Position numbers and translations under genes: made by a program. A DNA stretch of 15,241 nt from contig MEPT01000065.1 in NCBI GenBank assembly GCA_001769925.1, forward strand, positions 1 through 15,241, given 5' to 3'. Positions 6,872-14,718 of this stretch are shown one piece after another (the first letter of the stretch is position 1; the number at the start of each line of letters is the position of its first letter). The notes beneath the pieces are model-generated. The model was not told the origin of the DNA, ran no database searches, and saw only the letters and a list, made by a program, of their open reading frames with translations. The stretch comes from Bdellovibrionales bacterium RBG_16_40_8. GTDB lineage: Bacteria > Bdellovibrionota > Bdellovibrionia > Bdellovibrionales > UBA1609.

Positions 6872-8221
6872 GTGGATTCGCAGGCAAGTGTAGTTTTGAT
6901 TTCAGCATTTGGCCGAGGTAATTGGATAGCTGCTGAGCTTAAAACTCTTGGGCTAAATGTTCATGTTGTGGATCTTTCTGACAGACTTGGGCGCTGGGCT
7001 CCAGAGGATTGGGAAGGTCCATTCGGGTATTTTCAAACTGATGAATTACTTAATACTCAAAAGTCCAGATTAGATGAAGAAGATTATTCAGAGGTTATTG
7101 ATGATGGATTTTCTTTATGGTTAAAATCGGGGCCATTTGATCTTCGCGGCTCTCACTCGCAATATTTACTTGAACAATTCGGGGTAGGTAAAATCGTTCA
7201 AGAGTATATAGAAAATTATTCACAACTAGAAATTAAAAAGCGTAATGAATTGCGGAAAAAAATTTTGAATTTACAATTTCACGAGAATTGGTTTGCGCAT
7301 TTCGCCCACGCACTTGGCTCTCCGGTATTTACGCAAAGTCTAAAAGCTATAGATTATGGGCGACCGCTACCGCTTTTTTCGCCATATTTTGTGCGTCGAG
7401 TTTCACGTCGTGGTGCTGAAAAATCTTTAGAATGGTTAAAAAGTCGTCAAGTGCAGGTGAACGAAAGGTCTATACTAAAAGATATTTCAATAGTTGGCGC
7501 AAACGTTGTAAGTGTTGAAATAGAAAGTGAACGCTCAGGGGTGCTTAGAGCCGAACAATTTATTTGGAACTTAAGTAGTGCAGAAACTGCACGTCTTGGA
7601 GAAAAATTTATTTCTGAACTTTTTTTTGGTGAAGTATGTAAGCCGGCATGGGTTTGGATGCGATACAGATTAGATTTGGCAAATCCAGATTTGAATGAGA
7701 CTTTGCCCATGAAATTTGTTTTACTTGAAGATCTTGCCTTGCCCTGGACTCACGCCAATATGCTTATGGTGCAAAAGACCGCATCACATGACAGTTATGA
7801 TGTTTGGGTTAGAATACCAGAGGTACATCGCTTTCAGAAAAGTTATATGGTTGAAATAGGCGAGCAAATATTAGAGCGATTTAAAACACGAATTTTAGGT
7901 TTGCAGCCACGCATTGTCGATTATCCGCAAGACTATACTTACGGCGAACTGGCATTGGGGCCACCCAGATTTGGGCAATATGATCCTGAGCAAAAAGATC
8001 GAATTCGCAGAAGAAGACTAATGAATATTCATTATGGTGGGCCCGAACTTTGGGAAACTCTTGATTGGAACGGCCAATTTCAAGATCAGATGCAAATTTT
8101 TGCCAACATAAAGTCATGGAAGGTTGAGTTAGATCGCAAAATTGAAAAAATGCAAATTGCGAAAGAAAGAGAAAAAGAAAGAGAAAAAGAAAGAGAAAAA
8201 GAAAGAGAAAATAATGATTGA
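6872..8221 (+). CDS. Uncharacterised FAD-oxidoreductase-like protein in the purine operon
   Basis: 449-residue protein whose function I cannot name. The N-terminus (VVLISAFGRGNWIAAELKTL at 7-26, then VHVVDLSDRLGR at 30-41) has the shape of the beta-alpha-beta dinucleotide fold of amine-oxidase/phytoene-desaturase-like flavoproteins, but the GxGxxG loop is degenerate (F-G-R-G-N-W-I-A). A segment at about 179-242 (RRGAEKSLEWLKSRQVQVN ... FIWNLSSAETARL) resembles the FAD-family 'second strand of the Rossmann domain'. NIHYGGPE...DWNGQF at 385-403 resembles the family's C-terminal FAD-contact region. The tail (420-449) is highly charged and ends in KERE repeated four times. The start is GTG at 6872, eight bases after GGAG and two bases after the purM stop; the end overlaps purB by eight bases. 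Position implies co-expression with purine synthesis, but no step is known to need such an enzyme. It may be a degenerate or non-enzymatic relative. Confidence 0.7.
   Translation: MDSQASVVLISAFGRGNWIAAELKTLGLNVHVVDLSDRLGRWAPEDWEGPFGYFQTDELLNTQKSRLDEEDYSEVIDDGFSLWLKSGPFDLRGSHSQYLLEQFGVGKIVQEYIENYSQLEIKKRNELRKKILNLQFHENWFAHFAHALGSPVFTQSLKAIDYGRPLPLFSPYFVRRVSRRGAEKSLEWLKSRQVQVNERSILKDISIVGANVVSVEIESERSGVLRAEQFIWNLSSAETARLGEKFISELFFGEVCKPAWVWMRYRLDLANPDLNETLPMKFVLLEDLALPWTHANMLMVQKTASHDSYDVWVRIPEVHRFQKSYMVEIGEQILERFKTRILGLQPRIVDYPQDYTYGELALGPPRFGQYDPEQKDRIRRRRLMNIHYGGPELWETLDWNGQFQDQMQIFANIKSWKVELDRKIEKMQIAKEREKEREKEREKERENND
8162..8209 (+). repeat. Four perfect tandem copies of a 12-bp unit leading into the purB start
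   Basis: AAAGAAAGAGAA repeats exactly four times with no mismatch. In the upstream gene's frame each unit reads Lys-Glu-Arg-Glu, giving its charged tail (residues 431-446). In the purB frame the same DNA would encode a lysine/glutamate run if translation began earlier. The last copy supplies the purine-rich AAAGAG that serves as the purB ribosome binding site, six bases before the ATG at 8214. Because the unit is a multiple of three, copy-number change would keep both frames open. Confidence 0.95.
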
Positions 8222-9503
8222 GCGTTACACACGTAAAGAAATGGGTAGAATCTGGTCACAGCAGAATAAATTTAATAAAATGCTTGAAGTTGAAGTAGCT
8301 TTGGCAAAAGTTCAGGCAAAAAATAAATTAATACCAGAAAAAGCTGCTAAAGAAATTGCCGCTAAAGCTAAATTTAAAGTTTCGCGTATCGAAGAAATTG
8401 AGAACGTAACTAAACACGACGTAATAGCTTTTGTTACAAATTTAGCTGAAAATGTCGGCGAAAACGGCAAGTTCATTCACTACGGTTTAACTTCAAGTGA
8501 TGTGCTAGATACGGCGCTAAGTTTGCAACTCCGCGAAGCAGGTCAAGAAATCATGCGATCTATATTAAATCTTGAAAAATCTTTGAAGGTGCAGGCAAAA
8601 AGGCATGTGTCTACTCTTTGTGCTGGGCGCACTCACGGAATGCATGCTGAGATTACAAGTTTTGGGGTCAAGCTTGCGGGTTTTTTAGCAGAGCTTAAAC
8701 GTCATAGGGTGCGTTTTGAGCGAGCTATTACTCAAGCGCAGGTAGGTAAACTAAGCGGTGCCGTTGGTACATATTCTGGGGTAACAGAAAAGATAGAAAA
8801 AGAAGTTTGTATAAGACTTAAGCTTGAGCCCGAAACATTAGCGACGCAAGTGGTGCCACGTGATCGATTGGCTGAAGTATTTTCAGCATTAGCGCTAATG
8901 GGCGGTTTTTTAGAACGTCTGGCCGTAGAACTTCGTCATTTGCAGCGCACTGAGGTTTCTGAGGTAATTGAAAATTTCAGTAAGGGGCAAAAAGGCTCAA
9001 GTGCAATGCCACATAAAAAAAATCCCATAAGTGCCGAAAATATTACTGGGCTTTCACGGCTTTTACGCAGTTATTTGTTGGCGAGTCTTGAGAATATGGC
9101 CTTGTGGCATGAAAGAGATATTAGCCATTCATCGGTTGAGAGGGTAATACTACCAGACGCTTTTATTGTCTGTGATTACGCTCTTCATCGTATGACTGAG
9201 CTTATCACCAAACTATATGTCGACAAAAATCGTATGCGTGAAAATATTGAGCAATCGCAGGGGCAGATTTATAGCTCGCAGATTTTACTTTTTCTTGTAA
9301 AAAAGGGGTTTAGTCGCGAAGAAGCCTACCATGTGGTACAAGAAATTAGTCATGGTTTAAGAAAAAATGAGCATCTAAAAAATAAATTATTAAAAGATGA
9401 GCGTATAAAAAAAATAACTAATAAGTCAGAAATTGATGCAATTTTTAAAGAGTCAGGTCATAAAGATCGTATGAAAGCGATTTTACGCCGGGTGGTGAGG
9501 TAA
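8214..9503 (+). CDS. purB: Adenylosuccinate lyase
   Basis: Cleaves fumarate from SAICAR and from adenylosuccinate, acting in both the AICAR and AMP steps. I choose the ATG at 8214, giving MIERYTRKEMGRIW, the standard PurB N-terminus, and 429 residues, a normal length. A longer frame from 8142 is open but would only add a repeat-encoded lysine/glutamate run. Motifs are TKHDV at 66-70, TSSDVLDTAL at 93-102, GRTHGMHAE at 138-146 with the catalytic-region His141, and the fumarate-lyase signature GSSAMPHKKNP at 261-271 with the flexible-loop serine. The start overlaps the preceding gene by eight bases, and the purine-rich repeat array supplies a weak Shine-Dalgarno. purC follows after one base. 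Confidence 0.96.
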   Translation: MIERYTRKEMGRIWSQQNKFNKMLEVEVALAKVQAKNKLIPEKAAKEIAAKAKFKVSRIEEIENVTKHDVIAFVTNLAENVGENGKFIHYGLTSSDVLDTALSLQLREAGQEIMRSILNLEKSLKVQAKRHVSTLCAGRTHGMHAEITSFGVKLAGFLAELKRHRVRFERAITQAQVGKLSGAVGTYSGVTEKIEKEVCIRLKLEPETLATQVVPRDRLAEVFSALALMGGFLERLAVELRHLQRTEVSEVIENFSKGQKGSSAMPHKKNPISAENITGLSRLLRSYLLASLENMALWHERDISHSSVERVILPDAFIVCDYALHRMTELITKLYVDKNRMRENIEQSQGQIYSSQILLFLVKKGFSREEAYHVVQEISHGLRKNEHLKNKLLKDERIKKITNKSEIDAIFKESGHKDRMKAILRRVVR

Positions 9504-9504
9504 C

Positions 9505-10248
9505 ATGAGCACAGCTTATCAAAAAGGCGAACTTATTTACGAAGGCAAGGGTAAAAAAGTTTTTCAGATTAAAGATGAGAATAATTTTATCTGGATTGAT
9601 TTTAAAGATAGTCTCACGGCTTTTAATGCACAGAAAAAAGGTTCATTTGAAAGTAAGGGAGCTATCAATCGTGATATTGCCTCTATGGTATTTCGTTACT
9701 TAAAAAAAAATAACATCGATAGTCACTGGGTTGCAGATGTTGGTGTTAACAGTATGATCTGTGAAAAGTTGCAGATGATTCCGCTTGAAGTTGTGGTGCG
9801 AAACGTAGTCGCAGGTAGTTTTGCAAAAAAATTCGGTCTTGAAGAGGGCATAGAAATACCAAATCCTATAGCAGAGTTTTATTATAAAAAAGACGAGCTA
9901 AATGACCCATTTATTAGCGATGATCAAGCACTTTATTTAATGGCGGCTCGCAGTCAGCATGAACTTGACTCTCTTAAAAAGATGGGGCTTTTAGTAAATG
10001 TTCAGTTAAAAAATCTTTTTGCTAAATTAGAATTACGCCTAGTTGATTTTAAACTAGAGTTTGGTTTTAATTATAATAAAAAAATTTGCTTAGGTGATGA
10101 AATTACTCCAGACTCTTGTCGACTTTGGGATTTAAAAACTAACGAAAAATTTGATAAAGATCGCTTTCGACGTGATTTGGGCGGAGTGAGCGAAGCCTAT
10201 CAAGAGGTGCTAAATCGCATGCGTCGCATGTGGGGGAGTGAATTATGA
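9505..10248 (+). CDS. purC: SAICAR synthetase
   Basis: ATP-dependent ligase joining CAIR and aspartate to give SAICAR. The 247-residue length is that of the bacterial single-domain enzyme. Recognisable segments are YEGKGKKVFQI at the start, KGAINRDIA at about 52-60, the signature LEVVVRNVVAGSFAKK at about 94-109, LVDFKLEFG at about 178-186, and GDEITPDSCRLWD followed by RFRRDLGGVSEAYQEVL near the C-terminus. The start is ATG at 9505, four bases after GTGAGG (9495-9500) at the end of purB. The 3' end overlaps purS by four bases (ATGA). It lies directly after purB, the enzyme for the next reaction. Confidence 0.97.
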   Translation: MSTAYQKGELIYEGKGKKVFQIKDENNFIWIDFKDSLTAFNAQKKGSFESKGAINRDIASMVFRYLKKNNIDSHWVADVGVNSMICEKLQMIPLEVVVRNVVAGSFAKKFGLEEGIEIPNPIAEFYYKKDELNDPFISDDQALYLMAARSQHELDSLKKMGLLVNVQLKNLFAKLELRLVDFKLEFGFNYNKKICLGDEITPDSCRLWDLKTNEKFDKDRFRRDLGGVSEAYQEVLNRMRRMWGSEL

Positions 10249-10481
10249 AAATTGGCGTAAGGGTTATGCCCCGTAAAGAAGTTCTTGATTCTCAAGGGCG
10301 AGCTGTCGAGAGAACTTTGCGCGCTCACGGTAAAAATCTTTCTCACTGCCGAGTTGGTAAATATATTGAGCTAGAAATTGATGAAAAAGATCGTCAGAAA
10401 GCATTGGCAAAGGCTACAGAAATGTGTGAGTTCGCACTACATAATCCGCTTATTGAAACTTATGAATTAGAGGTTTTGTGA
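10245..10481 (+). CDS. purS: FGAM synthetase subunit PurS
   Basis: 78-residue small subunit that bridges PurQ and PurL and is needed for glutamine-dependent FGAM synthesis in organisms with small PurL. Family features are the conserved KEVLDSQGRAVERTL at residues 11-25, VGKYIELEI at about 37-45, and the C-terminal NPLIETYELEVL. A strong GGGGGAG at 10232-10238 precedes the ATG at 10245 by six bases, inside the end of purC. The stop overlaps the purQ start (GTGA). The purS-purQ-purL order is the classic arrangement for this complex. Confidence 0.95.
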   Translation: MKIGVRVMPRKEVLDSQGRAVERTLRAHGKNLSHCRVGKYIELEIDEKDRQKALAKATEMCEFALHNPLIETYELEVL

Positions 10482-11128
10482 ATAAAACTGTCGGAGTAAT
10501 TCGTTTTTTAGGTACTAACTGCGATCAAGACGTATTTAGTGCAATTAAACAAGCTGGGTTAAGCCCCGAGTGGGTTTGTCATCAAGACCAGTTTGATAAA
10601 TCCCAATATATGGCTCTTTTTCTTCCTGGGGGGTTTAGTCACGGTGATTATTTACGTTGTGGTGCTTTAGCCGCACGCGCACCGGTAATGAAAAGTGTTG
10701 TCGAGGCCTCTCGTCACGGTACGCCAATACTTGGTATATGTAATGGCTTTCAAATTTTATGCGAGGCAAATCTTTTGCCAGGGGTTTTGGTGCGTAACAA
10801 TTCGCTACGTTTTCGTGACGGATGGGTGGGCTTACAGCGAGTTCAACAAAGTCCACAATTTGGTTCAGATAAGCTTATTTATGCAAAATTGCCGATTGCC
10901 CATGGTGAGGGCAGGTACTACATCGAAGACGATCAGGTAAAAAAGCTTTTTGATGATGAGCAAGTATGGTGTGTGTATGAGAGAAATCCCAATGGTTCGG
11001 TTGAAAATATTGCTGGAGTTATGAACGAAAATAAAAATGTTGCTGGTCTCATGCCTCATCCTGAAAGGGCTGTTGCTGATTTTATGGGTGGCAGCGATGG
11101 CTTAAGTTTTTTTACTAGTTTATTGTGA
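10478..11128 (+). CDS. purQ: FGAM synthetase glutaminase subunit PurQ
   Basis: Class I glutamine amidotransferase that releases ammonia from glutamine and passes it to PurL. The 216-residue protein shows PGGFSHGDYLRCGALAA at 50-66, the nucleophile elbow LGICNGFQIL with Cys88, and the His194-Pro-Glu196 pair in MPHPERA, completing the catalytic triad. AHGEGRYY at 141-148 is the usual region of the PurQ family. The start is GTG at 10478 with AGAGG (10469-10473) four bases upstream; it overlaps the purS stop by four bases. This coupling should help keep the subunit ratio of the PurLQS complex. Confidence 0.97.
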   Translation: MNKTVGVIRFLGTNCDQDVFSAIKQAGLSPEWVCHQDQFDKSQYMALFLPGGFSHGDYLRCGALAARAPVMKSVVEASRHGTPILGICNGFQILCEANLLPGVLVRNNSLRFRDGWVGLQRVQQSPQFGSDKLIYAKLPIAHGEGRYYIEDDQVKKLFDDEQVWCVYERNPNGSVENIAGVMNENKNVAGLMPHPERAVADFMGGSDGLSFFTSLL

Positions 11129-11135
11129 GATAAAA

Positions 11136-13322
11136 ATGGAAATTGAACAGAAATTAAAACACTATCGATTATCAAGGTCAGAATATGACCAAATTGTGCA
11201 GCAGCTAGGTAGACCCCCAGAAGGTGTTGAGTGGGCGCTATATTCAGCCCTTTGGAGTGAGCACTGCAGCTACAAAAGCTCGCGCATCCATCTTAAAAAA
11301 ATTTTTAATAAATCATCTCGTGTTGTTGCAGGGTTTGGTGAAAACGCCGGCGTTATTGATTTAGGTCTTGGCGAGCGTGTGGCATTTAAAATAGAAAGTC
11401 ACAATCACCCAAGTTTTATTGAGCCATACGAGGGTGCAGCTACTGGCGTTGGTGGGATATTACGTGACATTTTTACTATGGGGGCAAGACCAATAGCACT
11501 GGCAAATTATCTTTGTTTTGGTGAGGTAAAAGCCCCGCGAATGACTTCTCTTCTTGATGGTGTCGTGCGTGGTATTGGTGGCTATGGCAACTGTGTGGGT
11601 GTACCGACTATTACGGGGCAAACAGAATTTCACACTTCGTATAATAAAAATATTTTAGTTAATGCGCTTGCTGTTGGCTACTTTGCACCAGAAGAGCCGG
11701 TACTTCGAGCGCGTGCTGAAGGCGTTGGTAATTTAGTTGTCTATGTCGGGGCTAAGACTGGTAAAGATGGGGTTCATGGCGCAAGCATGGCCAGTGAATC
11801 ATTTGATGAAAAAAATGAAAAGAAAAAACCTACGATCCAAAAGGGCGACCCATTTTATGAAAAGCTTTTAATTGAAAGCTGTATTGAGGTGATGAAGAAA
11901 AAACTTGTCGTTGCTATTCAAGATATGGGGGCGGCAGGTCTTACCAGTTCTAGTTTTGAAATGGCTGCACAAGGTAAAGTGGGGTTTTGTCTTAATCTTG
12001 ATAAAATTCCGTTAAGAGACTCATCAATGACTCCTGAAGAAATTTTACTTTCAGAAAGCCAAGAGCGTATGTTGATGGTGGTGCGCCCAGAAAATCTGAT
12101 CAAACTTAAAGCCGTGTTTGCTCACTGGGGTTTAGATGCCGAGGCTATTGGTGAAGTAACAGCAGGGCCAGAAGTTGAGCTTTTTTGGCATGGCGAAAAT
12201 ATTTGTAAGATTGATCCACGATTTCTTGTAGATGAGGCTCCTCGTTACGATAAGCCATACACGAAGTGGCAAGATAAAAATCGCGTCACAAGTTTTAAAC
12301 CATATGAATATGGGATTAAGGCAAAAAGCCAAAAGTTACTAGAATTATTACGCGATCCAAAGTTTGTGTCTCGCAATTGGATTTACGATCAGTATGATCA
12401 GCGTGTTGGTGCGAAAACGGTTTTCGATTGCACCGAAAGCGTCGGTGCACAAAGATTGCCGTCTGGGAAAATTCTAGGACTTGTATTAGGTGGCAGGCCT
12501 TATGTAATGAGGTTCGATGCGTATGTGGGCGCGATTGACTGTATCGCTTATCCAGCACTAGAGTTAGCGGCTAAGGGGTTTTTGCCTTTGGCAGCAACAG
12601 ACTGTTTGAATTTCGGTAGCCCTGATAATCCAGAAATAATGAGCGAATTCGTTGCAACGATTGAAGGCATGAGTGCGCAGTGCGAAGCCCTTCATGTGCC
12701 AATCATCAGTGGCAATGTGAGCTTTTATAATGAAACACTAGGAGAAAATATAACTTCTACTCCGGCCACCGGGCTTGTTGGTTTGAAAGATCATTTTGAA
12801 GCTACGCCGCGCTCATATTTTCAGAATAAAAATGACGAAATTTATCTTTTGCGACTGCCGCTATTAAAATTTCAAGGCATGTTTGCTGAAGTTGAAAAAT
12901 TGTCTCAAGAAGGGTCTGGTTATCTTGATGTAAAGAAGGTTGCAAGTTTTGCAGATCTCACCAGACACTTAGCTTTGGTGAAAGGTGTTAGCGCAAGTAG
13001 AGTAGTGGGTAAAATCGGTCTTGCCTACGCTCTTGCAAGAATGACTACAGCAGAGCTCGGGGTCGAGATAGATAAAGTGATTAACGACGGAGTTTTTATC
13101 GAAAATCTCTATGAAGTCCTATTTACTGTTAATTCAGATTCAGCATTACAGTTTCGTGAGCTTTTTAACAAGCTTTCGCAAAATAACGAAATTGATATGA
13201 AAATAATTGGGCATGTACGTGAAGGTATATTTAAAATTAAAAATGAGATTGATTTGCCATTGAGTGAAATTCATTCAGCTTACAACACTAATTGGGAGGT
13301 TCTCTTTGCCGGGCTTTCGTGA
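11136..13322 (+). CDS. purL: FGAM synthetase, small PurL subunit
   Basis: ATP-dependent synthetase subunit converting FGAR to FGAM with ammonia delivered by PurQ. At 728 residues it is the small PurL, which needs PurS and PurQ, both encoded just upstream. Motifs are ALWSEHCSYKSSR at 38-50 with the conserved His43, ESHNHPSFIEPYEGAATGVG at 87-106, GKDGVHGASMASES at about 208-221, TDCLNFGSPDNPE at about 488-500 and ISGNVSFYNET at about 523-533. The duplicated PurM-like halves are both present. The start is ATG at 11136, seven bases after the purQ stop; GAGA at 11127-11130 provides a modest Shine-Dalgarno. The last 17 bases overlap the start of purF, including its ribosome binding site region just upstream. 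Confidence 0.97.
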   Translation: MEIEQKLKHYRLSRSEYDQIVQQLGRPPEGVEWALYSALWSEHCSYKSSRIHLKKIFNKSSRVVAGFGENAGVIDLGLGERVAFKIESHNHPSFIEPYEGAATGVGGILRDIFTMGARPIALANYLCFGEVKAPRMTSLLDGVVRGIGGYGNCVGVPTITGQTEFHTSYNKNILVNALAVGYFAPEEPVLRARAEGVGNLVVYVGAKTGKDGVHGASMASESFDEKNEKKKPTIQKGDPFYEKLLIESCIEVMKKKLVVAIQDMGAAGLTSSSFEMAAQGKVGFCLNLDKIPLRDSSMTPEEILLSESQERMLMVVRPENLIKLKAVFAHWGLDAEAIGEVTAGPEVELFWHGENICKIDPRFLVDEAPRYDKPYTKWQDKNRVTSFKPYEYGIKAKSQKLLELLRDPKFVSRNWIYDQYDQRVGAKTVFDCTESVGAQRLPSGKILGLVLGGRPYVMRFDAYVGAIDCIAYPALELAAKGFLPLAATDCLNFGSPDNPEIMSEFVATIEGMSAQCEALHVPIISGNVSFYNETLGENITSTPATGLVGLKDHFEATPRSYFQNKNDEIYLLRLPLLKFQGMFAEVEKLSQEGSGYLDVKKVASFADLTRHLALVKGVSASRVVGKIGLAYALARMTTAELGVEIDKVINDGVFIENLYEVLFTVNSDSALQFRELFNKLSQNNEIDMKIIGHVREGIFKIKNEIDLPLSEIHSAYNTNWEVLFAGLS

Positions 13323-14697
13323 TGAGTGTGCTGTGTTTGGTATATGGGGTGACCCTGAGGCAGGGCGTATGGCCTATTTAGGGCTTTACGCGCAACAACA
13401 CCGCGGCCAAGAATCTTCAGGTATTGTAACTCTTCATGATGAGCAGCATTTGCATCACAAAGGTATTGGCCTAGTGGGTGAGGTGTTCGATGAAGACAAT
13501 TTACAGCGACTACAAGGCACGGCAGCTATAGGGCATAATCGTTACTCTACAACAGGAGAGAATCTAATAACTAACGCTCAGCCCTTAACGGCAATATTGA
13601 AGTCAGGGCCGGTAGCTGTCGCGCATAACGGTAATATCGTTAACGCTAGTTTACTGCGTGAAGAGCTAATTGGTCAGGGGGCAATATTTCAGGGTACAAA
13701 TGACACTGAAGTAGTGCTTCATATGCTATCAAGAAATTCAAATCGTGATTTCATCCAATGTTTACAAGATGCTGCTAGTCGAATTGAGGGCGCATATAGT
13801 TTTACTTTTTTAACCAATGATTGTTTGGTGGCTATGCGTGACCCATACGGCTTTCGCCCACTTATTTTGGGTAGACGCAAGCTAGAAAATGGTAAAGAGG
13901 CTGTTGTAATTGCCTCTGAAACCTGTGCTCTTGATTTAATTGGTGCGCGTTATGAAAGAGAAATTGAGCCGGGTGAAATATTCTGGGCCACTAATCAAGG
14001 CGAGTTTTCTAAACGAGTTGAGAAAAATGTTAAAAAATTATCCCAATGTGTATTTGAGCATGTTTACTTTTCTCGTCCAGATAGTATTGTTTTTGGCAAA
14101 AGTGTTTACGAAGCTCGCAAATCTATGGGGCATGAATTAGCTAAAGAAAGCCCTGTGGCAGCAGATTTGGTTATTCCTGTTCCTGATAGCGGAGTTCCAG
14201 CAGCATTGGGTTACAGCATCGAAAGCAAAATCCCTTTTGAGCTAGGTATAATTCGTAATCATTATATTGGGCGAACTTTTATTCAACCAAGCCAAAGTAT
14301 TCGCAATTTTGCAGTAAAAATTAAGCTTAATCCGCAGACACATATCTTAAAAGGCAAAAGCGTTGTGATTATAGACGATTCATTGGTGCGAGGTACCACA
14401 TCGCAGAAAATAATTCGTATGATTCGTCAAGCGGGGGCGAAAGAAGTGCATTTTCGTCTGGCATCGCCACCATCTGTAGGCTCATGTTTTTATGGGGTTG
14501 ATACGCCTAAGCGCAGCCAATTAATTGCCTCGCATAAGTCTATTGATGAAATTTGTAAGTTTATTGGGGCCGATAGCCTTGCCTATCTATCAGTCGAAGG
14601 GTTGCTGCGCGCGGTAGGCGAAGATGGGCGTGGTTTTTGTACAGCTTGTTTTACTGGCAACTACCCCACAGATCTTTATGGCCTTGATCGTGAGTGA
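13306..14697 (+). CDS. purF: Amidophosphoribosyltransferase (iron-sulfur type)
   Basis: Commits PRPP to purine synthesis by making 5-phosphoribosylamine with glutamine-derived ammonia. I choose TTG at 13306: GGGAGG (13294-13299) lies six bases upstream, and the protein then begins MPGFRDEC, a seven-residue propeptide before the N-terminal nucleophile Cys8, as expected for this Ntn hydrolase. A GTG at 13264 would add 14 residues and has no comparable site. At 463 residues, it shows YAQQHRGQESSGI at 28-40, GHNRYSTTG at 76-84, HNGNIVN at 107-113 and the PRPP loop VVIIDDSLVRGTTS at 353-366. C248, C394, C445 and C448 fit the four [4Fe-4S] ligands of the B. subtilis-type enzyme. The gene overlaps purL by 17 bases, so expression is probably coupled. 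Confidence 0.95.
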   Translation: MPGFRDECAVFGIWGDPEAGRMAYLGLYAQQHRGQESSGIVTLHDEQHLHHKGIGLVGEVFDEDNLQRLQGTAAIGHNRYSTTGENLITNAQPLTAILKSGPVAVAHNGNIVNASLLREELIGQGAIFQGTNDTEVVLHMLSRNSNRDFIQCLQDAASRIEGAYSFTFLTNDCLVAMRDPYGFRPLILGRRKLENGKEAVVIASETCALDLIGARYEREIEPGEIFWATNQGEFSKRVEKNVKKLSQCVFEHVYFSRPDSIVFGKSVYEARKSMGHELAKESPVAADLVIPVPDSGVPAALGYSIESKIPFELGIIRNHYIGRTFIQPSQSIRNFAVKIKLNPQTHILKGKSVVIIDDSLVRGTTSQKIIRMIRQAGAKEVHFRLASPPSVGSCFYGVDTPKRSQLIASHKSIDEICKFIGADSLAYLSVEGLLRAVGEDGRGFCTACFTGNYPTDLYGLDRE

Positions 14698-14718
14698 TTT
14701 CTCACGCAAGATATTTTC

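Noticed and set aside
8142..8213. Earlier in-frame start for purB giving a Lys/Glu-rich extension
   Set aside because: The added residues are just the 12-bp repeat read in another frame, PurB families begin at MIERYT, and the ATG at 8214 fits normal spacing.
13264..13305. GTG start for purF
   Set aside because: It has no good Shine-Dalgarno and would give an unusually long propeptide; TTG at 13306 has GGGAGG at ideal spacing.
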